From: an uncultured Ectothiorhodospiraceae bacterium
GTDB lineage: Bacteria; Pseudomonadota; Gammaproteobacteria; Nitrococcales; Nitrococcaceae
Reading direction: 5' to 3'
Assembly (NCBI GenBank): GCA_913056315.1
Contig: CAJXMZ010000005.1
Span: forward strand, 1-43,972
Length of the DNA stretch: 43,972 nt
A program made the translations under genes and the position numbers. The notes beneath the pieces were generated by a model. The model saw nothing but the letters and a program-made list of their open reading frames with translations. It had not been told where the DNA came from and did not search any database. Position 1 is the stretch's first letter. Each line of letters begins with the position of its first letter. Shown here piece after piece: positions 28,848 through 37,692 of this stretch.

Positions 28848-30635
28848 ATGACCACCGATTATGAAATTGTCGATCACAGTTACGATGTTGTTGTGGTCGG
28901 TGCCGGCGGCGCCGGACTACGCGCGACATTCGGGATGGCTGAAAAGGGCCTTAAAACCGCTTGTGTCACCAAAGTATTTCCAACCCGCAGCCATACTGTT
29001 GCCGCGCAAGGCGGTGTGAGTGCAGCGCTTGGCAATATGGGTGAAGACGATTGGCGCTGGCACGCCTACGACACCATCAAAGGATCGGATTGGTTGGGTG
29101 ACCAAGATGCGATTGAGTACATGTGTCGCGAAGCGATCCCGGCAATTATCGAACTAGAGCATTACGGCGTTCCCTTTTCTCGCACCGAAGAGGGCAAGAT
29201 CTACCAGCGCCCATTCGGCGGTATGACCACCCACTTTGGTGAAGGGACCGCGCAGCGCACTTGTGCTGCGGCCGACCGCACCGGCCATGCGATTTTGCAT
29301 ACGCTTTATCAGCAATCACTTGCGCATCAGGCCGAATTTTATATCGAGTACTTTGCGCTTGATTTGATTATGGAAGATGGCGCTTGTCGCGGCGTTATTG
29401 CGCTGGAGTTGGCGACGGGCAAGATTCATCGGTTCCGTGCGCATATTGTGGTCCTGGCCACTGGCGGCTACGGCCGGGCGTGGTTTTCGTGCACATCCGC
29501 CCACACCTGCACCGGTGACGGCGGTGGGATGGTTCTGCGTGCAGGGCTTCCGCTGCAGGATATGGAATTCACCCAGTTCCACCCCACCGGTGTGTACGGC
29601 GCGGGCTGCCTGATTACCGAAGGGGTTCGGGGCGAGGGCGGCTATTTAACCAATGGCGAGGGTGAGCGTTTCATGGAACGTTATGCACCGAATGCCAAAG
29701 ACTTAGCGTCACGCGATGTGGTATCGCGCTCTATGACGGTCGAAATTCGTGAAGGCCGCGGCGTTGGGCCGAACAAAGATCACATTCACCTGCACCTGGA
29801 ACATCTGGGTCCCGAGGTGATTAACCAGCGCTTGCCGGGTATTGCCGAGACGGCACGAATTTTCGCCGGCGTTGACGTCGCTAAAGAGCCTATTCCCGTG
29901 CTGCCAACGGTGCACTACAACATGGGCGGTATTCCAACTAACTACCGCGCTGAGGTGGTAGCGCCTCGCGATGGCGACCCTGACGCGGTTGTGCCTGGGC
30001 TGATGGCGATTGGCGAGGCTGGCTGTATCTCGGTACACGGCGCGAATCGCTTGGGTTCGAACTCATTGCTTGATCTGGTGGTATTTGGCCGGGCGGCCGC
30101 CATTCGGGCTGCTGAGGTGGTGGCCGAGTGTGGTGATCATAAGCCATTACCAGTGAACAGCGCGGATTACTCACTCGGGCGCTTAGATCGTTTGCGCAAT
30201 GCCGATGGCGAGCATCCCACAGCGCAAATTCGCGATCAGATGCAGGCGGCCATGCAAGAGTATTCCGCCGTATTTCGTACCGCAGAAACGCTGGAGACCG
30301 GCAGTCAGAAAATTCACGCCATCCATGAGATGTTTGGACGCGTGAAGCTGTCTGATCGGTCATTGATTTGGAATACCGATTTGGTGGAAAGCCTGGAGTT
30401 GGAAAATCTGCTCGGCAACGCGGTGGTGAGCATGGATTCGGCGAACAATCGCCAGGAAAGTCGGGGGGCTCATGCCCGCGAAGATTTTGCTGAGCGCGAT
30501 GACGCGCAATGGATGAAACACACGGTCTCTTGGATGCAAGAGGACGGCAGTGTTCAAATTGATTATCGACCGGTGCATATGACAACGCTAACCGACGAGA
30601 TGGAAGTCATCCCGCCGAAAAAGCGTGTGTACTAA
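28848..30635 (+). CDS. sdhA: Succinate dehydrogenase flavoprotein subunit
   Basis: Catalytic subunit that oxidises succinate to fumarate with covalent FAD. It has the dinucleotide fold [15 protein letters not shown], the FAD-linking His in [10 protein letters not shown], the active-site region [23 protein letters not shown] and the capping region [21 protein letters not shown]. At 595 residues it is normal (E. coli 588). GGAGG lies upstream of the ATG at 28848. Its flavinylation is expected to involve the SdhE and SdhAF4 encoded on either side. Confidence 0.98.
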   Translation: MTTDYEIVDHSYDVVVVGAGGAGLRATFGMAEKGLKTACVTKVFPTRSHTVAAQGGVSAALGNMGEDDWRWHAYDTIKGSDWLGDQDAIEYMCREAIPAIIELEHYGVPFSRTEEGKIYQRPFGGMTTHFGEGTAQRTCAAADRTGHAILHTLYQQSLAHQAEFYIEYFALDLIMEDGACRGVIALELATGKIHRFRAHIVVLATGGYGRAWFSCTSAHTCTGDGGGMVLRAGLPLQDMEFTQFHPTGVYGAGCLITEGVRGEGGYLTNGEGERFMERYAPNAKDLASRDVVSRSMTVEIREGRGVGPNKDHIHLHLEHLGPEVINQRLPGIAETARIFAGVDVAKEPIPVLPTVHYNMGGIPTNYRAEVVAPRDGDPDAVVPGLMAIGEAGCISVHGANRLGSNSLLDLVVFGRAAAIRAAEVVAECGDHKPLPVNSADYSLGRLDRLRNADGEHPTAQIRDQMQAAMQEYSAVFRTAETLETGSQKIHAIHEMFGRVKLSDRSLIWNTDLVESLELENLLGNAVVSMDSANNRQESRGAHAREDFAERDDAQWMKHTVSWMQEDGSVQIDYRPVHMTTLTDEMEVIPPKKRVY

Positions 30636-30652
30636 ACGCAACGAGGTATCTC

Positions 30653-31432
30653 ATGGCTCAGTTCATTTTGCCCCCCAATTCGCGTATCCAGCCCGGGGCC
30701 CATCACGCCGCGCCGGCGCAAGCGCTCAACACGCGCACGTTTAAGGTCTACCGTTGGGAGCCCGATAAAGGCGAGAACCCGCGTTTGGACACCTACGAGC
30801 TTGATCTCGATAGCTGCGGACCCATGGTGCTCGATGCGCTGGTAAAAATTAAAAACGATATCGACCCAACACTAACCTTTCGGCGTTCTTGTCGTGAGGG
30901 CATTTGCGGCTCTTGCGCGATGAATATCGATGGCCGCAACACGCTGGCGTGTACCCAAGCCATTGATGATATCGACGGCGATGTGCGCATTTATCCGCTG
31001 CCCTCAATGCGCGTTGTCAAAGACTTAGTGCCGGATATGACGCATTTTTATGCGCAATACGCCTCGATTCGGCCATGGATTCGCAAACAATCGCCAACGC
31101 CACCCGACCAAGAGCAGTTGCAAAGCCCTGAGGATCGCGAAGCTTTGGATGGTTTGTACGAGTGCATCTTGTGCGCCTGTTGCCAAACCTCTTGCCCGAG
31201 TTATTGGTGGAACCCAGACCGCTACCTCGGTCCGGCAGTTTTGTTGCAAGCCTATCGCTGGATTGCCGATAGTCGCGATGAGGACACCGGCGCGCGACTT
31301 GATGACTTGGATGATGCATTTAAGCTCTATCGCTGCCACACCATTATGAATTGTGCATCGGCTTGCCCCAAGGGGCTCAACCCCGCTAAGGCCATTGCGG
31401 AAATTAAGCGCCTAATGGTGGCCCGCCAATAA
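30653..31432 (+). CDS. sdhB: Succinate dehydrogenase iron-sulfur subunit
   Basis: Electron-transfer subunit carrying three clusters: [2Fe-2S] ligands in [21 protein letters not shown], [4Fe-4S] in [17 protein letters not shown], and [3Fe-4S] in [17 protein letters not shown]. The 259 residues include an unusual 25-residue N-terminal stretch (rich in Pro, Ala and His) before the ferredoxin fold; E. coli SdhB has 238. It is 17 bases from both sdhA and sdhE. Confidence 0.97.
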   Translation: MAQFILPPNSRIQPGAHHAAPAQALNTRTFKVYRWEPDKGENPRLDTYELDLDSCGPMVLDALVKIKNDIDPTLTFRRSCREGICGSCAMNIDGRNTLACTQAIDDIDGDVRIYPLPSMRVVKDLVPDMTHFYAQYASIRPWIRKQSPTPPDQEQLQSPEDREALDGLYECILCACCQTSCPSYWWNPDRYLGPAVLLQAYRWIADSRDEDTGARLDDLDDAFKLYRCHTIMNCASACPKGLNPAKAIAEIKRLMVARQ

Positions 31433-31449
31433 TCGGGCGGTGAGTCTTT

Positions 31450-31707
31450 GTGAGTGAGCTATCAAGGCTGCGTTGGCGCTGTCGACGCGGCACCACAGAG
31501 CTCGACCGGCTACTCAATCGTTTTCTCGACAGTAACGAGCACGGCTATGCGGCGTTAGACGCCGCTGGTCGCGCTAACTTTGAGCGGCTGTTAGTTTGTG
31601 AGGATGATTTGCTCATTGATTGGCTACTCAGTGGTTATGTGCCCAAGGAAGGTGAGTTTGCTGACATCGTCCAACGCATACGAGCCGTTTCGGGTCTATC
31701 CGCTTAG
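31450..31707 (+). CDS. sdhE: SdhE, FAD assembly factor
   Basis: Protein of 85 residues that promotes covalent attachment of FAD to SdhA (YgfY, Sdh5 in yeast). The motif RRGTTELDRLLNRF contains the RGxxE signature required for function. The start is GTG at 31450. In E. coli sdhE pairs with ygfX away from sdh; here it sits directly after sdhB, and ygfX overlaps its 3' end by about 50 bases. Confidence 0.95.
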   Translation: MSELSRLRWRCRRGTTELDRLLNRFLDSNEHGYAALDAAGRANFERLLVCEDDLLIDWLLSGYVPKEGEFADIVQRIRAVSGLSA

Positions 31708-32113
31708 ACCCAGTCGCTCGGTGGCAATTTTTTTGCTTGTTGTGCCGGCGCTAAGCATGGTGGCTTTGGTGAGCGTTTCCGTTTTGTCTATGCTGCTAAA
31801 GACTTTGGCGGTTTTGGCCTGCTGCGTGGTGAGCGCACTGGCGTGGCGATTGCATTGGCCGGGCGCTGCGCAGGCACCTGCGGCCATCGCAGTCGCCGCG
31901 GACGGTCGCTGTGAGGTGCAAACCACCAATGGTCAGTGGCTGAGTGGGCAATTAAAAGACGCTTTTGTCGCGCCCTATTTGATTATTTTGACACTTCGGC
32001 AAGGTTTGAAACGCCGAGCCGTGACGATCCCGGTTGATGCGCTCGGCGCTGAGCGGCATCGCCAATTGCGTGCATGGACGCAACTAGCGCGGAGGGTTAA
32101 TGAGCACCGCTAG
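31658..32113 (+). CDS. YgfX/CptA-like membrane protein
   Basis: About 151 residues, two adjacent transmembrane segments (VAIFLLVVPALSMVALVSVSV and LLKTLAVLACCVVSALAW) and a soluble C-terminal domain ending in IPVDALGAERHRQLRAWTQL, the YgfX (DUF1434) plan. Earlier studies named YgfX a toxin (CptA) acting on cell-division and cytoskeletal proteins, but its role is disputed. The start is uncertain: TTG at 31658 with AAGGAAGG before it fits best; ATG at 31637 and GTG at 31652 are alternatives. It overlaps rpoE by 14 bases. Confidence 0.78.
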   Translation: MLTSSNAYEPFRVYPLRPSRSVAIFLLVVPALSMVALVSVSVLSMLLKTLAVLACCVVSALAWRLHWPGAAQAPAAIAVAADGRCEVQTTNGQWLSGQLKDAFVAPYLIILTLRQGLKRRAVTIPVDALGAERHRQLRAWTQLARRVNEHR

Positions 32114-32702
32114 CGCCGATCAAGAACTGGTAAAACGGGTACAAGCGGGTGATAAGCGCGCTTTTGACGAGCTCGTGCTCAAATATCAGCACAAGCTCGT
32201 TAAGTTGATATCACGGTATGTGCATGATCACGCCGAGGCACTGGATGTCTCCCAAGAGGCATTTATTAAGGCCTACCGAGCACTACCACGCTTTCGCGGC
32301 GATAGTAGTTTTTATACTTGGCTCTACCGAATCGGTATTAATACCGCGAAAAACCACCTAGTCTCACAAGGGCGTCGTCCACCCGATAGCGATATTGATG
32401 CACAAGATGCGGAACGATATGACATCGAATCGCGTCTTAAAGATCAGGAGTCACCCGAGGCGCTCGCGCAACGTGATCAAGTTCAAGACACGGTCGTGGC
32501 AGCCATCGATGATCTTCCTGATGATTTGCGCACGGCAATTGTGCTTCGTGAGTTTGAGGGCCTAACCTACGAAGAAATTGCGCAGGCAATGGAATGTCCA
32601 ATTGGTACGGTCCGGTCGCGAATATTTCGTGCCCGGGAGGCGATAGACAAACGGCTGCGGCCGTTGATGGATGAAACAGGCGAACATAGCGATGCAGGAT
32701 AA
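32100..32702 (+). CDS. rpoE: RNA polymerase sigma-E factor (RpoE/AlgU)
   Basis: ECF sigma factor for envelope stress, 200 residues. Region 2 (DVSQEAFIKAYRALPRFRGDSSFYTWLYRI) and the SQGRRPPDSDIDA linker are nearly identical to E. coli and Pseudomonas RpoE/AlgU; region 4 (LREFEGLTYEEIAQAMECPIGTVRSRIFRARE) follows. GGAGG precedes the ATG. It is held inactive by the RseA encoded next. I find no obvious sigma-E type promoter (GGAACTT/TCTGA) immediately upstream, so transcription may come from the sdh side or from within ygfX. Confidence 0.98.
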   Translation: MSTASADQELVKRVQAGDKRAFDELVLKYQHKLVKLISRYVHDHAEALDVSQEAFIKAYRALPRFRGDSSFYTWLYRIGINTAKNHLVSQGRRPPDSDIDAQDAERYDIESRLKDQESPEALAQRDQVQDTVVAAIDDLPDDLRTAIVLREFEGLTYEEIAQAMECPIGTVRSRIFRAREAIDKRLRPLMDETGEHSDAG

Positions 32703-33309
32703 AATAGCCGAACAGCTCTCTGCCTATCTTGACGGTGAGCTCAACGCCGATGAGCAGCGGTTTCTAGCCCGACGGCTTGCCGCTGATGAACAAGCCCGCG
32801 AACAACTCAGCCGGTATCACCGTATCTCAGCGGTCATTCGGGGTGATTACCACGCACAATCCGACCAATTAGCCGATCGCGTGTCCTCGGCGCTGGCCAA
32901 CGAACCTGAGCATGAAGCGCTTGATACCCCCACCACACCCAATGCAAAGCGATGGGGCTGGTTAGTCCAGCCCGTCGCCGGTATGGCCATCGCTGCCAGC
33001 GTTGCATTGGGAATTGTCGCGGTTTACCCAATCATTGCCGATAACCTCTCGAGTCCATCGATCAACACCAGTGAAGTGGCCCAAGCGCCAAGCGATGCCG
33101 GAGCGCGATCAGCTTCTGGAGCATTGGCTCAAGTGGGGAGTCAGTCAGTACCGCAAGCGCAATCGCTGAGCGCTAACACGCGACTCGATGCCGCCCAGCG
33201 TCATCGACTCAATCCCTACTTTGTTAATCACAGCGAGCATGCATCGTCGACTCGACTCGGTGGGACATTGAAATACATTCGAATTGTTGGTCATGACACA
33301 AATCAATAA
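32692..33309 (+). CDS. rseA: Anti-sigma-E factor RseA/MucA
   Basis: Inner-membrane anti-sigma factor. The cytoplasmic N-terminus (QLSAYLDGELNADEQRFLARRL) binds sigma-E, a single transmembrane segment lies near residues 90-110 (VAGMAIAASVALGIVAVYPII), and a low-complexity periplasmic tail rich in Ser and Ala follows. The ATG at 32692 overlaps the rpoE stop by 11 bases, giving 205 residues; the track's ATG at 32671 is an alternative adding seven residues. Confidence 0.92.
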   Translation: MQDKIAEQLSAYLDGELNADEQRFLARRLAADEQAREQLSRYHRISAVIRGDYHAQSDQLADRVSSALANEPEHEALDTPTTPNAKRWGWLVQPVAGMAIAASVALGIVAVYPIIADNLSSPSINTSEVAQAPSDAGARSASGALAQVGSQSVPQAQSLSANTRLDAAQRHRLNPYFVNHSEHASSTRLGGTLKYIRIVGHDTNQ

Positions 33310-34306
33310 ACACCGTGTGCTGGCTTACTTAATATCGCTTGCGTTGCTCAGCGGTGCGGCGCTTGCCCCTGCTTACGCCCAACCGCAAACGCCAGCGCAG
33401 TGGCTCGAGTGGAGCGGTCAAGCCCGCGAGCAAACCAACTTTGTTGGCTCACTGCTATATCAGCATGGCGATTCCCTTGAGACAGTCAAGATTTGGCACG
33501 CAGTCGATTCGGCCGGCGGGGTGCGCGAGCGGCTGCAGTCCCTATCCGGGCCACATCGCGAAATTTTGCGTGATGACCAAGTGATTACTTGCGTGTTGCC
33601 GAGTAGTGATTCTCGATTCATCCATAGCCGGCAATTGCGCACCCCATTAAGTGCCCGCATTCCCACCGACATGTCAGCACTTGAGCCCTACTACCGCAGT
33701 GCGCTGGGCGAACAAGATCGGGTGGCTGGGCGACTCGCTCAACAGGTGACGCTAACCCCCGAGGATGCGATGCGCTATGGCTACACGTTGTGGTTTGATG
33801 TCGAATCCGGCGTGCTTTTGCGCGCCGAAGTGCTCTCACCCAATGCCAAGGTGATTGAGCGGCTGATGATGCTCGATTTAGAGATTCGTGAACAAATTAG
33901 CGAAGCCGAACTGACCCTGACACAGCCCCAGGCGGGATTTACCCGGGTGACCATGCCGTTAGATGAGGCAGCGCAAACACCGACAACCGATTCTAATTGG
34001 ACATTGGACGCCGCGCCTGCTGGCTTTCGCTTGCACATGAACGAACTCCAGGAAATCTCTGGGCGGCCTCAGCCCGTGCGACATTTAATGGTCTCCGACG
34101 GGCTTGCCAGCGTGTCGGTGTATATCGAGCCGGTAGCGGCCAGCGAGCAAATTGAAGGGCCGCTGCAAATGGGGGCAATGAGCGCGTTTGGTCGCTCGGT
34201 TGATGACCATCAAATTATTGCCGTGGGTGAAGTCCCGGCAGGAACGGTTGAGCGTATCGCTAATGCGGTGACGCCCTTTCATTCATCGAACAACGCAGGT
34301 CACTAA
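33293..34306 (+). CDS. rseB: Periplasmic sensor RseB/MucB
   Basis: Periplasmic protein that binds RseA and shields it from proteolysis until lipopolysaccharide intermediates arrive. It has a clear signal peptide (basic start, hydrophobic AYLISLALLSGAALAP, cleavage near AYA-QP). The N-terminal lipid-binding beta domain resembles LolA/LolB (FVGSLLYQHGDSLETVKIWH), and the C-terminal RseA-binding domain includes LMVSDGLASVSVYIEP. The ATG at 33293 gives 337 residues and overlaps rseA by 17 bases. No rseC/mucC follows. Confidence 0.95.
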   Translation: MTQINKHRVLAYLISLALLSGAALAPAYAQPQTPAQWLEWSGQAREQTNFVGSLLYQHGDSLETVKIWHAVDSAGGVRERLQSLSGPHREILRDDQVITCVLPSSDSRFIHSRQLRTPLSARIPTDMSALEPYYRSALGEQDRVAGRLAQQVTLTPEDAMRYGYTLWFDVESGVLLRAEVLSPNAKVIERLMMLDLEIREQISEAELTLTQPQAGFTRVTMPLDEAAQTPTTDSNWTLDAAPAGFRLHMNELQEISGRPQPVRHLMVSDGLASVSVYIEPVAASEQIEGPLQMGAMSAFGRSVDDHQIIAVGEVPAGTVERIANAVTPFHSSNNAGH

Positions 34307-35761
34307 ATGATGCCAACGCCAACGATGTCTCGCGCGCTAATACAATGGGTATTGGCGGTCGTATTATTGGGTTGTTCGGGGCTTGCTGGGGTCGCCGCGC
34401 AGTCGCTGCCAAACTTTACTGAGTTAGTTAAAACCAACAGCCCGGCGGTGGTTAACATTAGCACCACGCAAGCCATGCAAACCCGCCAAAGCGGAGTGCC
34501 TAATATTCCGGGCATGCCCGATTTTGAAGAACTCCCTGAAGATCATCCGTTTCGAGATTTCATGGAGCGCTTTGGCAACGAAGGCCCCTCTGAGCCGCGG
34601 CAGTTTGATACGCGCTCATTAGGCTCGGGGTTTATCATTTCAGAGGATGGGTACATTTTAACCAACAATCATGTGGTTGAAGAGGCCAGTGAAATTGTCG
34701 TTCGTCTTAATGATCGCCGACAGCTGACCGCCGAGCTCGTGGGGGCGGACGAGCGGACGGATCTGGCGCTGCTCAAAGTGGCTGCCAACGATTTGCCAAC
34801 CGTTGAGATTGGCGAGTCCTCGGCGTTGGAAGTTGGTGAATGGGTGCTTGCGATTGGCTCGCCATTTGGCTTTGAGTACTCGGTGACCGCCGGCATCGTT
34901 AGCGCGAAAGGCCGAAGTCTGCCAACCGAAAATTACGTGCCGTTTTTGCAGACCGACGTTGCCATTAATCCCGGCAACTCTGGCGGGCCGTTGTTTAACC
35001 TAGAGGGCGAAGTAATCGGCGTTAATTCCCATATCTATAGCCGCTCCGGTGGATTTCAGGGCATATCGTTTGCTATTCCCATTGAGCTTGCGATTGAGGT
35101 CGCTGACCAGTTGCGTGATGGCGGTGAAGTCAGTCGGGCTTGGTTAGGCGTTGTCATTCAAGATGTCACGCGTGATTTAGCGGAGTCTTTTGGCATGGAT
35201 CGGCCGGAAGGTGCGCTCGTCGCCCAAGTGCTGCCTGACAGTCCAGCAGCCGCAGCCGGGCTTGAGCCGGGTGATGTCATTATCGAATTTGATGATCGGG
35301 CTGTGCCCACCTCCGGGGCGTTGCCGCCGATAGTCGGGCGTGCGCCGGTGGGTTCAACCGTTGATGTGGTAGTGATGCGCGATGGCGAGCGTGAGCGCAT
35401 TGCGGTGAGGCTCGAGCAGCTGCCTGATGACGCGGCCGGAACGGCACAACAAACGCCAGCGCCATCCGCGGGTGAATTTGAAGCGTTGGGGATGCGCCTC
35501 GAGCCACTCACCGCCGAGCGTCGCGAAGCGCTGGGTTTGTCCGCCGATATTGAAGGGGTTGTGGTGAGTAATGTCACCGGCGGACCGGCGGCCGAAGCCG
35601 GATTGTCGGCGGGCGACTTAATCACCCGCATTAATCGCTCGAGCGTGGCGAGCGTCGAGGCGTTTCGTGATGTGGTGGAGCAAATTGACTCAGGCCGCAG
35701 CGTGCCGTTGCTTGTGCAGCGTGAAGACAACCAACGCTTTCTTGCTCTGCGCATACCCTGA
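34307..35761 (+). CDS. mucD: Periplasmic serine protease MucD/DegP (HtrA family)
   Basis: Protease and chaperone of envelope quality control, 484 residues. The catalytic triad is His in LTNNHVVEE, Asp in ERTDLALLK and Ser in NPGNSGGPLF, and two PDZ domains follow (WLGVVIQDV..., MRLEPLTAERREALGL...). An N-terminal hydrophobic segment (ALIQWVLAVVLLGCSGLAGV) serves as export signal; it contains LLGC, which imperfectly resembles a lipobox, so a lipid anchor cannot be excluded. The ATG immediately follows the rseB stop. Confidence 0.96.
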   Translation: MMPTPTMSRALIQWVLAVVLLGCSGLAGVAAQSLPNFTELVKTNSPAVVNISTTQAMQTRQSGVPNIPGMPDFEELPEDHPFRDFMERFGNEGPSEPRQFDTRSLGSGFIISEDGYILTNNHVVEEASEIVVRLNDRRQLTAELVGADERTDLALLKVAANDLPTVEIGESSALEVGEWVLAIGSPFGFEYSVTAGIVSAKGRSLPTENYVPFLQTDVAINPGNSGGPLFNLEGEVIGVNSHIYSRSGGFQGISFAIPIELAIEVADQLRDGGEVSRAWLGVVIQDVTRDLAESFGMDRPEGALVAQVLPDSPAAAAGLEPGDVIIEFDDRAVPTSGALPPIVGRAPVGSTVDVVVMRDGERERIAVRLEQLPDDAAGTAQQTPAPSAGEFEALGMRLEPLTAERREALGLSADIEGVVVSNVTGGPAAEAGLSAGDLITRINRSSVASVEAFRDVVEQIDSGRSVPLLVQREDNQRFLALRIP

Positions 35762-35777
35762 TCGGTATCGTCTTGGC

Positions 35778-35783
35778 TATAAT
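35778..35783 (+). promoter_or_regulatory. Possible -10 element (TATAAT) before lepA
   Basis: A perfect TATAAT lies in the 111-base mucD-lepA gap, about 90 bases before lepA. No fitting -35 sequence is found at 16-18 bases. A transcript from here would contain the hairpin at 35804-35832 in its leader. Confidence 0.3.
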
Positions 35784-35803
35784 GGTCGGCTATCGACCCA
35801 TGG

Positions 35804-35832
35804 GGCCGCAGTAATCATAGGTTGCTGCGGCC
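35804..35832 (+). terminator. Stable hairpin between mucD and lepA (terminator or leader attenuator)
   Basis: GGCCGCAG and CTGCGGCC form a perfect 8-base stem with a 13-base loop, followed by GCTTTATT, a weak U-rich run. The loop's GGTTG could alternatively pair with CAACC downstream at 35845-35849. It may terminate mucD transcripts or structure the lepA leader. Confidence 0.5.
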
Positions 35833-35872
35833 GCTTTATTCGTGCAACCGGTGTTAGCCGGGCCAGGTTTTA

Positions 35873-37669
35873 ATGGATCAGATCAGAAACTTCTCAATCA
35901 TCGCGCACATCGATCATGGTAAGTCCACGCTGGCCGACCGGCTGATTGAGCGCTCCAGTAGCTACAGTGCCCGGCATTCGAGTGAGCAAATGCTCGACTC
36001 GATGGATTTGGAGCGAGAGCGTGGCATAACCATTAAAGCGCAAAGTGTGTCGCTCGATTACACCACGCAAGATGGCCAGACCTACCAGCTCAACTTTATT
36101 GACACCCCAGGGCATGTGGACTTCTCCTATGAGGTGAGCCGCTCGCTCTATGCATGCGAGGGCGCGCTGTTGCTGGTGGACGCTTCGCAAGGGGTGGAAG
36201 CGCAGAGTGTGGCGAACTGCTACACCGCGGTTGAACAGGGTTTAGAGGTTATCCCGGTTTTGAATAAGATCGATTTGCCCTCGGCCGAGCCTGATCAAGT
36301 CATTCAGCAAATTGAAGAGATTATTGGCCTAGATGGTGCCGAGGTGCTGCCCATTAGCGCTAAAAGCGGCTTGGGTGTTGATGATCTGCTCGAGGCACTG
36401 ATTAAACGCATCCCACCACCGCAGGGTAATCCTGACGGCCCGCTCAAAGCGCTCATTATTGACTCGTGGTTTGATAACTACCTTGGGGTGGTTTGTTTGG
36501 TGCGGGTGTTTGACGGTGAGCTGCGTAAGGGTGAGCGCATTAAGGTGATGTCCACCGGGCGTGAGTTTCAGGTGGATGAATTGGGAATTTTCACCCCGCA
36601 GCGCACCCCATGGGACTCGCTAAGCGCTGGGCGCGTGGGCTTTGTGGTAGCCGGTATAAAAGACATTGATGGAGCGCCGGTCGGCGATACGCTGACCCAT
36701 GCCAAACAGCCAACGCAAGTCGCGGTGCCTGGCTTTAAACGTGTTCAGCCTCGAGTTTTTGCCGGTGTTTTTCCGATTAGCTCTGATGACTATGAGGGCT
36801 TTCGCGACGCGCTTGGCAAGTTGCGACTCAACGATGCAGCGCTGGCATTTGAGCCGGAGAATTCTGAAGCACTGGGTTTTGGGTTTCGCATCGGCTTTTT
36901 GGGCATGCTGCACATGGAGATCGTCCAAGAGCGCTTAGAGCGCGAATATGGACTCGATCTTATTACCACCGCGCCAACCGTGGTGCATGAGGTCATCGAC
37001 AAAGAAGGCGTTACGCACCGGGTGCATAACCCGTCCGATCTGCCCCCAGTGAATAGCATGGAGTCGATTCTCGAGCCGATCATTCACGCTAACATTTTGG
37101 TGCCGCAGGCCTATGTGGGCGCAGTAATCAAGCTTTGCGAAGACAAGCGTGGTACGCAAAAGGGCATGCAATACGTCGGCAATCAGCTGTCGCTAGATTA
37201 TGAAATGCCCATGGGTGAGGTCGTCTTAGACTTTTTTGATCGGCTGAAATCTGCAACCCGGGGCTATGCCTCGTTTGATTATGAGTTTCGGCGCTTTCAG
37301 GCCGAGCGTTTGGTAAAGCTCGATATTTTAGTCAACGGCGATCGGGTGGATGCGCTTTCTGTGATTGTCCACCGCGATCAGGCCGAGGGCCGTGGGCGAG
37401 AATTAACCGAACGACTCAAAGAGATCATCCCGCGGCAAATGTTTGAAGTCGCGATTCAGGCGGCGATTGGCAGTAAAATTATTGCGCGCTCTTCGGTCAA
37501 GGCGTTACGTAAGAACGTGACGGCCAAGTGCTATGGTGGTGATATCACTCGAAAGAAAAAACTGCTCGAAAAGCAAAAGCAGGGCAAACGCCGCATGAAG
37601 CAAGTGGGGCGGGTCGAAATTCCTCAGGATGCCTTCTTGGCTGTTCTTCAGGTTGATCAGGGCAAGTAG
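35873..37669 (+). CDS. lepA: Elongation factor 4 (LepA)
   Basis: Translational GTPase that affects initiation and back-translocation, 598 residues as usual. The G motifs are [17 protein letters not shown] and [11 protein letters not shown], followed by the EF-G-like domains and the LepA-specific C-terminal domain ([31 protein letters not shown] region). It starts the lepA-lepB-rnc-era-recO-pdxJ-acpS series; the next gene begins 23 bases on. Confidence 0.98.
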   Translation: MDQIRNFSIIAHIDHGKSTLADRLIERSSSYSARHSSEQMLDSMDLERERGITIKAQSVSLDYTTQDGQTYQLNFIDTPGHVDFSYEVSRSLYACEGALLLVDASQGVEAQSVANCYTAVEQGLEVIPVLNKIDLPSAEPDQVIQQIEEIIGLDGAEVLPISAKSGLGVDDLLEALIKRIPPPQGNPDGPLKALIIDSWFDNYLGVVCLVRVFDGELRKGERIKVMSTGREFQVDELGIFTPQRTPWDSLSAGRVGFVVAGIKDIDGAPVGDTLTHAKQPTQVAVPGFKRVQPRVFAGVFPISSDDYEGFRDALGKLRLNDAALAFEPENSEALGFGFRIGFLGMLHMEIVQERLEREYGLDLITTAPTVVHEVIDKEGVTHRVHNPSDLPPVNSMESILEPIIHANILVPQAYVGAVIKLCEDKRGTQKGMQYVGNQLSLDYEMPMGEVVLDFFDRLKSATRGYASFDYEFRRFQAERLVKLDILVNGDRVDALSVIVHRDQAEGRGRELTERLKEIIPRQMFEVAIQAAIGSKIIARSSVKALRKNVTAKCYGGDITRKKKLLEKQKQGKRRMKQVGRVEIPQDAFLAVLQVDQGK

Positions 37670-37692
37670 AAAGATAGCGGAGGGCGCTGGGG

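Noticed and set aside
29938-30585. 215-residue antisense ORF within sdhA
   Set aside because: Antisense shadow of a highly conserved gene, rich in Arg, Pro and Ser, without ribosome site or known family.
32040-32100. sigma-E autoregulated promoter just before rpoE
   Set aside because: No GGAACTT-like -35 with a TCTGA-like -10 was found by eye immediately upstream; a weight-matrix scan of ygfX and sdhE would be needed.
35158-35754. 198-residue antisense ORF within mucD
   Set aside because: Ser/Arg-rich antisense shadow of the PDZ region; no domain.
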